DNA of 64,000 nucleotides from Cordylochernes scorpioides. Its lineage: Eukaryota > Arthropoda > Arachnida > Pseudoscorpiones > Chernetidae. The notes below the pieces were generated by a model, which did not search any database, was not told where the DNA came from, and saw only the letters and a program-made list of their open reading frames with translations. Below are positions 36,001-41,503 of this stretch, piece after piece (position 1 is the stretch's first letter; every line of letters starts with the position of its first letter). The stretch is taken from positions 20,718,446-20,782,445 of the forward strand of contig CP092882.1 of the NCBI GenBank assembly GCA_030710605.1. The letters are read 5' to 3'. Made by a program: the position numbers and the translations under genes.

Positions 36001-39000
36001 GGTGATCTGCCTGCCTGGCTTATCTAGAGCTTCTTTAGGGGGGTCGGTGGAAGGCTGGTTAAACCGTTTGGTTTTCGACCACTACGAACCGGGTTCGATT
36101 CCCGCATTGGACACTTTTTTCTGTTTAAAAAAAAAAAAAAAAAATGCTCCAATGGCCCCCGATTCTTGCAAAAGTTCAACCCCACCAGCGAGTGCAAATA
36201 ACCAAACGGGGCTCTGGCACATTTGTAAGTGCAAAGTCGAACGGCTTTTCATATGTGCAGACATGTGGTGCGCTTACAGTAAAAGCAGTCTCTAACTACC
36301 CACCATGATTATCATGGCCTGTACCACGTGTAGTAGGGATAAGCAAAAAAAAAAAAAAAGAGCTTCTTTAGATTCAGCCACTACATCATTCATGATTGTA
36401 CCTTAAACATAGTGACATGTACAACATACAGGCCAATCCTCAACTTGATTTTATATGGCTCTTGTAACCATTTTAACTACATATATTTTACATTAAAAAT
36501 ATCTATTCTATTATAGAAATTCTTCACAATGTTTTTAATAACACAGTTTTTCTTTTCTATGTCCCATATATATTAAAATTACAAGTCCAGCCACAAGTTT
36601 CTGGGGTTGTTTGTGCCTGTAGTAGGCTCTAGATGTTTGCCTAGTTTGGCAACGATGGATGAATCCCCACTTATCATGATGACATTGGGGCAAAGAAGGA
36701 TGGAGGCCATTTCTATACATTTTTAATGTATTGTTTGTAATGTTGTATTTTTAATAAGAATGATGTTCTTTCAGGATCCTGGTTATTATAGGAGGTTATA
36801 TTTTACAAAGGTCATTCACGAGAGAGAAGGTGACTGCACCCCTTGCAAATCCCAGTGTGGCAGGAAACTTCATGATGGGTGTACATCACATTCCAAGAAT
36901 CTGAAGCACATACTGTCTGACTAAGCTTCAAGCACCCCTTAATATAGAAGTAATTGTTGTGGTTGGTAGTGCTTACTTTTAATGGCAGCACCTAATTTTG
37001 CCATTCACTTCGCATCATCATCATTAGAGTTTTTGTGGCTTTTTATAAGTTTAGCCCAGGCACTGATGTCTGGGGCTGTTGGCATGGGACAGATATTGGC
37101 AGCTAACCACCACATCCTCTACATGCTAGGATTCACCTCTCCCACTGGGTATAGGGGGCAGCTGCCATCTTACACCATCAAGTTTGCTGTCCACATTTGA
37201 AAGTAAAAAAATCACAAAGCTTCTGTTATAACTGGGATCAATCAATGGTGTAAGCTCACCTCTAGGCCATGGATCTCTTTTAGCTGCCAGGCCGTGAGGA
37301 CTTTGACAGGCTTGGCAACAGCTACCGGGGGGGGTGGGGGGGAGAGTTTTCTTATCCTCGATGATTTGGCAGTCTTCATCGTCGTCTACTATCACAATGG
37401 GGGTTGGTTGTTCCTTATTGCACGTCTCTGCGGTTTTATCACAGTAGATGATCTTGGTATTGGCCAGCTGGAGCGCAGCAATCCGTTCATTCACGGACTC
37501 CAGACACTCCTCGGCCTCACGCAGGGCCTGCAGCTGCACAGGAGACAGCATGTCGTCGTGGCACACCATGTTCAAGGTGCCGGATTGCCGTGTCAGCGCA
37601 CCATTCCTCATCAGCTTGCAGAAGGCCGCCAGATCCTCTCCGCTCCCATCCCGCAGTCTACCATTGGCTGGGGAGGTGTCCTGCAACCCACCAACTCTTT
37701 GACTGTATCTAAGCCACAAAATACTATACTGTTGGGACAATTCATAAAATATTATTTGAGGCAACTTATGGACCTGGTCTGAAACTCCATCTATCTGTCA
37801 TATTATGGGAATAAGCTGTCAACATTGATAAAATTTGCTGATGATGTGCGAAGACTGGGAAACCAGTACAAGCCATCATTTTATCTTTGCAGCCTGGTCA
37901 AAAGTTTTTTTTTTTTTTTCTGTTTTCAAGGCAAAATGCTATGTGGCCATCCTGTAGAAACATTGCTACCATTCAGCATCACTGTTAGATACTTGTCAAC
38001 AGTAAAACATCAAACATAAAGTTAATTTAGACAATAAAAAACATGGCGAAGGAAGACGAGTTTCTTTTATTGGTGCATTAGAGCTTTTTTTTTTTTTTAA
38101 CTCGTCTTCCTTCGCCATGTTTTTTATCGTCTAAATTCAATCCAGGAAGAATTCTTTATATATATTTATAAAGTTAATTTATTATGGGGCCCTCTATTTT
38201 CTTTGGTTTTCATTTTATATTCTGAATTATACATAGTCAAAACTAACCAATTTAAATGCTAAAATAAAATGTTTACACTTTAATGTGGTTTTTTAAAGTA
38301 AATTATCAAAAACAATTTCTGCAACCTTACGGTAAGGATAGAAAGCTTAGACTGCGAGGGTTCACCATTAATAAGCCATGCCCTGTCACCTAGCTTTCTA
38401 TCATCTCAGTAAGGTTTGCAGGTTTTCTGAGAGAACTTTTACCAAAAGGTTACCAAGTAATACACACATATGGTGACCTAATAAGTACAGTAGAACTACC
38501 TCTCTCTAAAGGAGGACAACACTAAGCATCCTTTAAAGAGATGTGTGTTCTTTTCGGAGAGCTTCTAATTAGTCAAGCTGGTAATTTAGGAAAATAAAAC
38601 TGTCCTTGTAGAGAGGTGACCTCTAGCGAGAGTGTCCTTTTATGGAAGTTCTACTGTATGTGCAACATTTCTGTGACAGCATTGCTACTAGTGTAGAGTG
38701 TAGGTATGGTGCAACACACTATTGCAATCCAAATCTAGAGGTATGAATACTCATTAGATTTAGTCCTTGCTACCTTATGTGAATTCTCTCTATCATTCAA
38801 ATATGTACATGTGGTAACATAAATGGGGGCATCCCTCCTTATTCTGATACAGGAGAACCTCCACAAGAGGACACCTCTCTACAAAGGACAGTTTTTTTCA
38901 TTTGCAAAAATACCATTTTTATTATTCAAAAACTCTCCGGTAAGAGGACATCTCTCCCTAAAGGACACTCTGGAATTAGATGTTGCCCTTTACAGGGAGG

Positions 39001-40015
39001 TTCTACTAACAGAAAAACTGACACAGAAAAATAAGTCAAATAGAATGCAGGTTGAGTGACATATTCAGCAGGCACCCACCAGTACAGACACACTATCAGA
39101 AAAATGCTACAGTCAAACAGTTAAAAACTGACTTTTTGAATCACACCAGTACTTTTTTTGTTTAAATCTCATTCTGTGCATTTTTTTTTTTGTTTGCTTT
39201 CTCAACAATGACATTCAGGCATCTTTCCAAGAAACATCTACACCTAACTCTTTCCTTTTGTCAAGTTTAATTGGTACACAATTTATAACATATTAGAAAC
39301 AACATACAAGATAGCACTTATACAACACCTCACTTATATAAGGCATTCATTTCCCATTTGTGCCAGATTCCTGCTTCACAAATGAATAAGTTGAGCTTTC
39401 AAGGGAGAATCTCCTTACCCATACATCTTTCAGTTATCTTGCCATACTTCATAACAGATAGAAGAGATCTTTTGTCTTTTTCACTTATGACGCAATAAAA
39501 TAATTTGACAGAAATGGAAAAATGATGTCTTTATAGTTATTATATAACATTATCACAGCTACCAAGTGTAGACTCAATCTACAGAGCAAGTGGGTGTGAT
39601 CAAAACTTTGAAAGAAGAAAAAAAAACTCACCAAGCTCTCGCTCCTGCAAGGGCTGGAAGAGGCAGGTGAACAATGGTTTTCATTCTCTGTCTTAAGAGA
39701 AGGCTTCTTTTCTGGGGAGCTGGAGCTGTCTCGGATGGTGATGCACTGGGGTGAGCCCTTCTTCTCTGGAGATTCTGCTAGGGGGCAGAGTTGGAGGGAT
39801 GGTAGAGCATGGGACTTGAGCTTCTTGCTCACGTAGTCCTCGCTGGTGAAGTGGTCCGAACACACGTAGAGCTGGTGGGTCCGAGTCGTCTTCTCAATCC
39901 CCAGCAGCTGCATCCACTTCTTCTTGACGACATACCTCTTGGGGAGCCTGTGCCAGAGCAAATTCTCATTTTTAACTGATGTGTTTTCGCATAAGGAAGC
40001 CGAGCAAGTCTTCAT
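2638..40015 (-). CDS. 13-exon gene: THAP + Merlin-derived + POGZ-type zinc-finger + giant repeat protein
   Basis: Exons (genomic): 39632-40015, 37260-37680, 30622-30744, 29227-30066, 26304-26477, 22943-23055, 18447-18617, 17349-17525, 14756-14984, 13440-13686, 11474-11652, 10209-10442, 2638-9080. They sum to 9735 nt (3244 codons plus stop) and every phase matches (0,1,1,1,1,0,0,0,1,2,1,1). Seen: THAP zinc module (residues 1-85), SUMO-interacting motifs near 223, 606 and 1207, a Merlin/ISXO2 transposase-like region (about 320-580), C2H2 fingers (683-1060) in POGZ/ZNF280 order, basic stretches, and a 10-residue repeat array (about 1500-2175) within an S/P-rich tail. Known: THAP and POGZ-type proteins are nuclear chromatin/DNA binders. 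Inferred: a nuclear, SUMO-linked, probably phosphorylated DNA-binding protein. The joining is my manual reading. Two genes sharing this interval remain possible, though unbroken phase and a zinc finger split exactly across the exon 6/7 junction argue for one. Confidence 0.78.
5848..7870 (-). repeat. Coding minisatellite, 30-bp unit
   Basis: Inside exon 13. The unit encodes about ten residues, consensus S-L-Q-E-S-I-Q-N-S-P, with a 12-residue variant (S-P-S-L-K-E-S-V-P-D) toward the C-terminal half and S-P-S-Q-Q-D-S-I-Q-N toward the other end. Units between about 6600 and 7200 are nearly identical, while the flanks are diverged. All units keep frame. The opposite strand is also open across the array, which is a by-product of the repeat. 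Confidence 0.93.
9371..10060 (+). pseudogene. mariner transposase relic in intron 12
   Basis: Pieces in several frames follow mariner order: MDKLEYRAVI and SISIVKKWA (N-terminal helix-turn-helix region), then FVTMDETWVYYYMPETKQQS (second catalytic Asp region) and GILLIDCH followed by GRTITGEYY. Stops and frameshifts separate them. Non-functional. Confidence 0.82.
10209..10442 (-). CDS. Exon 12: end of zinc-finger block
   Basis: Acceptor GCTGTAAAG and donor GTAAGT, phase 1 in and out. KPANLLMGAARHLVRCRKRTC supplies the His and Cys that could complete the CLCGFYSS finger of exon 11. The rest is a 50-residue linker with basic KPRRR and KEKDD segments. Translating from the internal ATG alone would lose the link to exon 11. 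Confidence 0.75.
10540..10890 (+). repeat. Unclassified interspersed repeat, copy 1
   Basis: About 350 bp shared at high identity with 22474-22822, from CATGGCACCATGATCCAGGC to CAGCTCTGCCAAGG. No terminal repeats or frame identify the family. Orientation is arbitrary. Confidence 0.7.
11060..11261. mobile_element. MITE, pogo-like, CAGTTAAACC ends, copy 2
   Basis: Same ends as the copy at 714-873, about 200 bp long, with TA flanks at 11058-11059 and 11262-11263. Confidence 0.75.
11474..11652 (-). CDS. Exon 11: C2H2 fingers 8 and 9
   Basis: Acceptor GTGTTCAG and donor GTAGGT, phase 2 in and 1 out. It encodes ISCDQCSFNTFCKVSLQRH ... H, a full C2H2 finger, then FCLCGFYSSRGDRLG. The latter starts a C-x-C type finger that finishes in exon 12. 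Confidence 0.83.
11757..12162 (+). mobile_element. Non-autonomous Helitron, family 1
   Basis: Starts TCTATATACAGTTACGAGCG and ends in a GGGCGTTGCCC hairpin followed by GGGTCATTCGGCTAG. A 5'-TC, a short 3' hairpin and a CTAG end are the Helitron hallmarks. It contains a C-run of about 25 bases. No protein. Confidence 0.75.
12257..12346. repeat. Hairpin repeat (GGTGAACCCT family)
   Basis: Inverted arms: GCCTGGCTAACCAGTGGTGAA ... TTCACCATTGATGAGCCAGGC. Diverged relatives containing GGTTCACCATT sit at about 32260, 34005 and 38365, suggesting a small foldback family. Confidence 0.55.
12495..12800 (+). mobile_element. tRNA-derived SINE, diverged copy
   Basis: Matches the SINE at 36039-36358 through its whole body (ATGGCCC-CGATTCTTGCAAAA, CAACCCCACCAG, AAAAGCAGTCGCC), with a degraded tRNA-like head. 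Confidence 0.72.
13178..13290. repeat. Penelope-like family C inverted repeat
   Basis: Arms AAGGTAATAAGACCAAATCC and complement. The centre has ATGATGGTAACAATGCTGTTAC then CGAAATG, a decayed hammerhead-like core. Confidence 0.6.
13440..13686 (-). CDS. Exon 10: linker and start of finger 7
   Basis: Acceptor TCCTAG and donor GTGAGT, phase 1 in and 2 out. A 60-residue linker (YPIKSLPLV ... YIDDYSRYVPSP) precedes HLCTECKKPF ... HFG. The same C-x2-C followed by HF occurs in the second half of the POGZ zinc-finger block. Confidence 0.78.
14404..14429. repeat. Poly-G run
   Basis: An uninterrupted run of about 26 G after an A-rich stretch, in an intron. Possibly prone to length error. Confidence 0.8.
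14756..14984 (-). CDS. Exon 9: C2H2 fingers 5 and 6
   Basis: Acceptor GGTACAG and donor GTACGT, phase 0 in and 1 out. VHSQTSKVLCPYCLKVFEV matches the next POGZ/ZNF280 segment (LLCPYCLKVFK-type). It continues to YYYHIYKHQ and KCSTCCLTF ... HKKNDH. An insertion of about 12 residues (ISAATGVGQLNS) lies inside finger 5, compared with the usual spacing. Confidence 0.85.
15540..15832 (-). mobile_element. Penelope-like family A terminal-repeat copy
   Basis: Contains the family A sequence (GGAATAAATATCAACTATTC, TTGATTAATCAAGAAAAGC) and, unlike neighbouring copies, a complete hammerhead motif on minus. It is directly followed by another copy at 15830. Confidence 0.6.
15684..15725 (-). ncRNA. Hammerhead ribozyme (type I, Penelope-like)
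   Basis: Read on minus: stem I ACCACG, core CTGATGA, stem II GGGC-CAACA-GCCC, core GAAA, minimal stem III (A-U, C-G, two-base loop AC), cleavage triplet GTC, then stem I CGTGGT. All core bases are present, and stems I (6 bp) and II (4 bp) are perfect. Very short stem III is known for hammerheads of Penelope-like elements, where self-cleavage helps process the RNA. Predicted cleavage is after the C at 15690. Confidence 0.8.
15830..16143. repeat. Near-perfect palindrome of Penelope family A
   Basis: Arms of about 103 bp (15830-15932, 16040-16143) flank a spacer holding the 3' part of the hammerhead (GAAACGCGTCCGTGG on minus). The CTGATGA half is replaced by the second arm. Confidence 0.7.
16200..17300. 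other. Intron 8, no gene seen
   Basis: AT-rich intron. No conserved exon or clear element recognised. Short ORFs on both strands have no coding character. Confidence 0.45.
17349..17525 (-). CDS. Exon 8: C2H2 fingers 3 and 4
   Basis: 59 codons, phase 0 to 0, acceptor GGCCCAG and donor GTGTGT. Finger 3 is CRIC ... HLSSNH. Then comes RPYEMPYYCQAC ... RSSFFADIHEHF. The 'P-x-EMPY-CQ-C-x-RSS' linker is the most diagnostic piece of POGZ and ZNF280 proteins, and is the main reason for that family call. Confidence 0.87.
18447..18617 (-). CDS. Exon 7: C2H2 fingers 1 and 2
   Basis: 57 codons, phase 0 to 0. Finger 1: C-P-I-C ... H-IRR-H. Finger 2: CPHCYRDFDTP ... H, whose last histidine lies in exon 8. 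The CYR-F-TP signature, 10-15 residues after a first finger, is characteristic of the POGZ/ZNF280 zinc-finger block (from memory of the family). Confidence 0.85.
18843..19713. repeat. 27-bp AT-rich satellite
   Basis: About 32 tandem copies of GAATTAGAACAATGCATTA plus TTAATTAT, with A/T swaps at two positions and occasional two-base insertions (GTGCATT). It lies in intron 6. Open frames (YELEQCIIN repeats) are a by-product of a unit length divisible by three. Confidence 0.93.
20166..22010 (-). pseudogene. Non-LTR retrotransposon relic (RT thumb + RNase H)
   Basis: In coding order: YLGVTLDPALTFKKHID (after the RT palm), [retroposon insertion], ATILRSTYLALLRPILEYA, FDITIYTDGSQ and KLELSAIDT plus IIIYSDSRAAIY (RNase H Asp/Glu/Asp), WLPAHIGITENELAD, then a C-terminal C-x2-C region. 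Frameshifts near 20940 and 20360 break it. RT plus RNase H order fits the I/Jockey-group elements. The clade is not certain. Confidence 0.8.
21507..21832 (-). mobile_element. Retroposon with (TTG)n tail, nested in the RT relic
   Basis: Flanked by perfect 14-bp duplications AGCTTTGTTTATCA (21493-21506 and 21833-21846). The minus-strand unit runs from GCTCAAAACTGGGCAACTCT to a (TTG)n tail. A second copy is at 23106-23440. It reads as the 3' end of a longer non-LTR element. Confidence 0.8.
22115..22250. mobile_element. MITE, pogo-like, CAGTAGAACCTC ends
   Basis: Ends CAGTAGAACCTCC and GGTTCTACTG. Internal AAAATTACCAGTTTTACTAT is shared with copies at 23908, 34261, 38488, 38850 and 44406. Confidence 0.7.
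22474..22822 (+). repeat. Unclassified interspersed repeat, copy 2
   Basis: Same unit as 10540-10890. The 90 bp before it (ATCCCCTTGTGTAAAG...) recurs in part near 14515 and 27555. Confidence 0.65.
22943..23055 (-). CDS. Exon 6: link into the first zinc finger, GC donor
   Basis: A 113-nt exon found because exons 5 and 7 disagree in phase (1 against 0). Its length (2 mod 3) repairs this exactly. Acceptor GTGTCCAG. The donor is AAG followed by GCAAGT, a GC-AG intron. The last residues, QGLFTFK, run straight into exon 7 CPICEKP, completing the N-terminal strand of a C2H2 finger. A retroposon with target duplications is inserted 40 bp upstream of the acceptor. Confidence 0.72.
23106..23440 (-). 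mobile_element. Retroposon with (TTG)n tail, copy 2
   Basis: Flanked by 11-bp duplications ATCAAATAGTA (23095-23105, 23441-23451). The internal sequence is almost identical to 21507-21832. Its tail end lies 40 bp from the exon 6 acceptor. Confidence 0.75.
23526..23790. repeat. Long inverted repeat, Penelope-like family D
   Basis: Arms of about 125 bp, each holding GGTTTGGCGTTCAGCCAACC followed by GAAATATTGGC, a stem-loop plus GAAA like a decayed hammerhead stem II. CTTGATA stands where CTGATGA would be. Confidence 0.65.
23908..24074. mobile_element. MITE, pogo-like, CAGTAGAACCTC ends
   Basis: CAGTAGAACCTCCCTTTAGC to GTAGTTCTACTG, with TA before the left end. Confidence 0.7.
24231..24360 (+). 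mobile_element. Truncated Helitron family 1
   Basis: Begins TCTATATACAGTTACGAGCG like the full copies. It stops at GCCACCTTTG, where a SINE body fragment follows directly. Confidence 0.65.
24361..24494 (+). mobile_element. SINE 3' fragment fused to Helitron
   Basis: TAAGTGTAAAGTCAAACTGC to CTAGGGATAAGCA(A)n matches the 3' half of the SINE at 36039-36358, with an A-tail. Confidence 0.7.
24713..24826. repeat. Penelope-like family C inverted repeat
   Basis: Arms ATAATAAGACCAAATCCAAA and complement, with a centre of GTAACAGCATTGTTACCGAAA. The catalytic CTGATGA is missing. Confidence 0.65.
25125..25345 (-). mobile_element. Penelope-like family B fragment
   Basis: On minus: GAAAGTTGCCTGTCGAAGGA, CGTCAAAGTCTGAAAGCTTG and an AATAAAAGAAACTCGTC end, matching 1915-1995. 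The region 25225-25345 matches the arms at 888-1000. Confidence 0.65.
25592..25944. repeat. Penelope-like family C inverted copy pair
   Basis: The left arm (minus) has a CTGATGA, GGTAACAACACTGTTGCC, GAAACGTCAC core; the right arm (plus) has a decayed one. About 200 bp of non-coding DNA lies between. Confidence 0.65.
26304..26477 (-). CDS. Exon 5: SUMO-interacting motif and basic stretch
   Basis: Acceptor GTGTGCAG, donor GTAAGT, phase 1 in and out. It encodes SDDIVVLDDS (residues 603-612), a near-ideal SUMO-interacting core (IVVL flanked by acids). A QKRK segment and a SKKLK segment follow and may act as nuclear-localisation signals. There is no other recognisable fold. Confidence 0.78.
26549..26720. 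repeat. Penelope-like family C inverted repeat
   Basis: Arms as in 24713-24826. The right side reads GGAGATGGTAACAACACTGT then TACCAAAATGTCAC, a decayed core. Confidence 0.65.
27203..27451. mobile_element. MITE, CAGTGGTACCTCGACATAC ends
   Basis: TIRs CAGTGGTACCTCGACATAC and its complement, flanked by TA (27201-27202, 27452-27453). It has TC-rich internal repeats ('CTCGTATCTCGAA'). This is a pogo/mariner-type family widespread in invertebrates. Confidence 0.85.
28143..28460 (-). mobile_element. tRNA-derived SINE
   Basis: Minus-strand full copy: the tRNA-like head at 28385-28460 with B box GGTTCGATTCC, body as in 36039-36358, and a long A-tail (T-run at 28138-28160). No clear target duplication. 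Confidence 0.8.
28488..28630 (+). repeat. Diverged SINE body fragment
   Basis: AGCTCCAATGGCCTTTGATT to CATGTGTAGACATTTGGTGG matches the SINE body. Head and tail are missing. Confidence 0.55.
28912..29008. mobile_element. Short MITE, CAGTAGAAC ends
   Basis: CAGTAGAACACTAG to GACCCCACTG, flanked by TA on both sides. It is an internally deleted member of the CAGTAGAACCTC family. Confidence 0.5.
29227..30066 (-). CDS. Exon 4: Merlin/ISXO2-like transposase domain, catalytic residues lost
   Basis: A 280-residue exon with acceptor GTTGCAG and donor GTGAGG. It has the Merlin/IS1595 (ISXO2-like) layout: an N-terminal zinc ribbon (CRWC at 339-342, then W361-V-C and C368), SRLRFF, a long helix ending in AYYW, LGGRGHLVEV, a GRFHIFGALDR strand, LVPGSTLIS and VAHTRTIT. 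The positions where active members carry Asp, Asp and Glu read Gly447, Ala501 and Thr530, so hydrolytic transposase activity is not expected. Inferred: a domesticated DNA-binding or dimerisation module. High GC compared with its flanks and an uninterrupted frame indicate selection on the protein. Confidence 0.8.
30622..30744 (-). CDS. Exon 3: start of transposase-like region
   Basis: A 41-residue exon with phase 1 in and out, and donor GTAAGT. The acceptor (ACAAAG) has a poor pyrimidine tract, so the exact 5' edge is the least secure in the gene. The frame is fixed by the join RARQL to QQYLIRTTQF of the next exon. A Helitron ends its 5' terminus 45 bp upstream of the acceptor. Confidence 0.6.
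30789..31103 (+). mobile_element. Non-autonomous Helitron, family 1
   Basis: TC start (TCTATATACAGTTACGAGCG), 3' hairpin GGGCGTTGCCC and CGGCTAG end. It sits 45 bp upstream of the exon 3 acceptor of the minus-strand gene. Confidence 0.78.
31400..31482 (+). repeat. Penelope-like family C arm with hammerhead-like core
   Basis: CTGATGA (31414-31420), stem GGTAACAATGCTATTACC (one mismatch), GAAAC, ATCACAC. The GTC triplet is changed to ATC. Confidence 0.55.
31542..32203 (+). mobile_element. TRIM-like deleted Ty3/gypsy-type LTR element
   Basis: Terminal repeats 31542-31694 and 32026-32203 both start TGTA and end CCACGTGGCA. They differ by a 28-bp indel and a few substitutions. The 4-bp duplication is ATAT. 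Right after the left repeat comes TGGTGGAGATGCTGGG, a primer-binding-site-like sequence of the tRNA 3'-end type used by gypsy elements. Only about 330 bp lies between, so no protein is encoded. Confidence 0.7.
32505..32924 (+). mobile_element. Helitron family 1 carrying a tRNA-Gly fragment
   Basis: TC start at 32505, hairpin GGCGTTGCC and CGGCTAG end at 32924. The middle holds tRNA-Gly sequence and a partial tandem duplication (32699-32740 against 32777-32820, both ACAATTTTTAAAACTCATTT). Confidence 0.75.
32635..32698 (+). pseudogene. tRNA-Gly(GCC), 5'-truncated
   Basis: GGTTCAGTGGTAGAATGCTC, anticodon loop CTGCCAC with GCC, then GGTTCGATTCCCGGCCGATG CA. The 5' acceptor strand (about 8 nt) is replaced by Helitron sequence, and T-runs follow. 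The 3' half recurs at 32742-32776. Confidence 0.8.
33140..33503. repeat. Penelope-like family C inverted copy, interrupted
   Basis: The left arm (minus) has CTGATGA-like GATGATGG, stem and GAAACGTCAC. The right arm has CTGATGATGGTAACAATGCT, then is broken by the retroposon at 33504. The other side resumes at 33918. Confidence 0.65.
33504..33917 (-). mobile_element. Non-LTR 3'-end copy with (TTG)n tail
   Basis: Perfect 14-bp duplications CTATTAAATTATTT (33490-33503, 33918-33931). On minus it encodes a C-terminal zinc-knuckle-like segment (CYFCNVGIQDNLVHYLFHCP), stop at 33626, then UTR and a (TTG)n tail. It is a 5'-truncated insertion. Confidence 0.82.
34261..34426. mobile_element. MITE, pogo-like, CAGTA ... 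TACTG ends
   Basis: Diverged member of the CAGTAGAACCTC family with the same internal AAAATTACCATTTTTACTAT. Confidence 0.55.
34895..35039 (-). mobile_element. 5S rRNA-derived retroposon with foldback ends
   Basis: On minus it contains the 5S rRNA core: GTCATACCACGTTGAAAACA, GTTCTCGTCCGATCACCGAA, GTTAAGCAATGTCGG and GGGTGACCACCTGGGAACAC. The normal 5' end is replaced by an inverted copy of the 3' end (arms 34897-34927 and 35002-35033, about 90% complementary). Perfect 13-bp duplications CAATTCTAAGTTA flank it (34882-34894, 35040-35052). It is not an ordinary 5S gene. SINE3-type 5S retroposons are the closest known class. Confidence 0.82.
35431..35624. repeat. Penelope-like family C inverted pair with hammerhead cores
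   Basis: Plus arm: CTGATGA (35548-35554), perfect stem GGTAACAAGGCTGTTACC, GAAAC, GTC. The minus arm carries a diverged copy. Confidence 0.65.
36039..36358 (+). mobile_element. tRNA-derived SINE, intact reference copy
   Basis: Perfect 13-bp duplications AGAGCTTCTTTAG (36026-36038, 36359-36371). The tRNA-like head (GGGGTCGGTGGAAGGCTGG, then B box GGTTCGATTCC), an A-run, a unique body of about 220 bp and an A-tail. The head retains Pol III A- and B-box spacing; the isotype is unclear. Confidence 0.88.
37260..37680 (-). CDS. Exon 2: linker with SUMO-interacting motif
   Basis: Acceptor TTGCAG and donor GTGAGC, with phase 0 in and 1 out. It encodes about 140 residues. A helical, charged stretch (LQALREAEECLESVNERI) could form the short coiled coil often found after THAP domains. 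It is followed by TPIVIVDDDED at residues 221-231, a hydrophobic core with an acidic tail typical of a SUMO-interacting motif, then QIIED. No domain assignment is possible beyond this. Confidence 0.75.
38030..38132. repeat. Inverted repeat, Penelope family B-like
   Basis: 32-bp arms (CATGGCGAAGGAAGACGAGT and complement) around AGTTTCTTTTATTGGTGC, a phrase shared with the family B ends. Confidence 0.55.
38325..38420. repeat. Hairpin repeat (GGTTCACCATT family)
   Basis: CAACCTTACGGTAAGGATAG and TATCATCTCAGTAAGGTTTG form diverged inverted arms around GGGTTCACCATTAATAAGCC. Confidence 0.45.
38488..38656. mobile_element. MITE, pogo-like, CAGTAGAAC ends
   Basis: CAGTAGAACTACCTC to GGAAGTTCTACTG with TA on both sides. 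Confidence 0.7.
38850..39008. mobile_element. MITE, CAGGAGAACCTCC ... GGAGGTTCTA
   Basis: Same family, with the internal ACCATTTTTATTATTC, CTCTCCGGTAAGAGGACA segments. The right end has lost the terminal bases. Confidence 0.65.
39632..40015 (-). CDS. Exon 1: THAP domain
   Basis: The ATG at 40015 opens a C2CH THAP zinc module: Cys4 and Cys9, then HRLPK, KWMQLLG and CSDHF (the C-x2-H pair), followed by an ALPSLQL segment in the place of the AVPTIF box. THAP domains bind DNA sequence-specifically and occur in transposases and in host regulators. Starting at the very N-terminus is the normal position for this domain and supports the start codon. The exon is 128 codons and ends in phase 0 at a GTGAGT donor. 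Residues after about 85 are S/P/E-rich linker. Confidence 0.88.
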
Positions 40016-41160
40016 ATTTCCATAACCTCATTCATTGGAAGGTTTGTTTGTCTGGAAGTGGCTCCAAGGTCAAATATCTGAGGCACACACAGGTGGCACA
40101 AAGTGTTATAAAAATAGAAGGCAAAAGGGGGAGAGAGGTTTACAAGTTTGTTCCAAATTACAACAGTCAACCCTATCTTAATTGGGAGACTTTTTCTAGG
40201 AAAACAAAAATGGTTCCAACTAGTGTCACCATGTTATTCCCCAAAACATTGGGAAAACAAAGAATTTCCATCTGGCCATCGGGCCATAGTAAATGAATGT
40301 AATTCAACACCCCACATGTTTTTTTGTTGAAGTTACAGTGTTGAGTTATAGTATGCAGACAATTCATTGCAACACTCACAACTGGAACAAACATTTTTCT
40401 ATAAAACACTCTTTCCTGTGTAATTAAGGTATGTATTCAAGAGTTAGTAGTCTGTTATATTAAAATTGAATTGGTTGGTTGGGATTTGATAAACAATTTA
40501 ACTAAAGTGTTGAATTAAAGAGAGAAATATGGGATTAGAAAAAAAAAGTTTATTTATGGTAAGTGTATGCTGTATTATAGAAAATCTATTGAATTATAGG
40601 ATACATGTTGGATTAAAACCTATTGAATTGTGATCAGTGTTAATTTTAGAGAGGTTGTACTGTATTATTAACAACACACACATGTTGGAATACTGCAGAA
40701 TTTATTTTAGTGAACAGTAATTTAAGAACAATTATATAAAAGGTCAAAGATGAAATTGGGTTCAATCCCTGACTTGGTATTGAATGAGTTGTTAACTGGC
40801 ACATTCCTGGAACTTCTCAATGTTGATCATTGTGGATTGTTTTAATTAGTCAGGTTCAAAACCTTTCTCTTCTTCTTTATTATCTCAAAACCTTTCTAAA
40901 TCTTCACAAACACTTTAATAACAATAACTTTTTGTAAAAAAGCATCCTTAGAAAATTCCAATACAATTTTATGAGGTTCATTTTGGATTATAGATAAAAC
41001 AAGGTAAAACACACAAGACTAAATAAGTAAAAATATCCAAATGAATTCAACAAAACACTGATAGGTTTTCCCATTCAGTAACTTACGCTAGATTTGGTCT
41101 CAATACTGTCACATAAAAATCTACTTTTTTGGATTTGGTCTTGTTACTTTGTGATCCCAA
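40016..41160. other. Upstream of the gene, no feature secured
   Basis: Would include promoter and 5' UTR of the minus-strand gene. No TATA-like element or CpG-rich stretch is convincing. Faint family C traces lie at 40990-41160. Confidence 0.4.
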
Positions 41161-41503
41161 TACAGTAGAACAACCTCTCTGTGAAGGCAACCACTAGTGT
41201 TACCAGAGGATACTTGGAGACTGTCCTTTGTAAAGTGTGTTCTCTCATGGAAATTTCACCGTACTGCACAGATTAGTGAATAAGCCACAACACCAGCTTT
41301 GACAAATAAGCCATCCATGATTTCATTAGTACAGCATCCATTTCATAAAATTGTCTACAAGAAGTATTATGAAAACAGTCGAATCTTAGAGCCTTTTCCT
41401 TTTTTAACCTTTTCTTTATTTTCTAATTTTATTCGCTTTTTCTTCTCATTACATTTATTCACTTAGATTGAAATAATATTTGCAATTTTCCTTTATTTAC
41501 AAA

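Noticed and set aside
37294-37782. Plus ORF of 162 codons opposite exon 2
   Set aside because: Antisense shadow of the coding exon.
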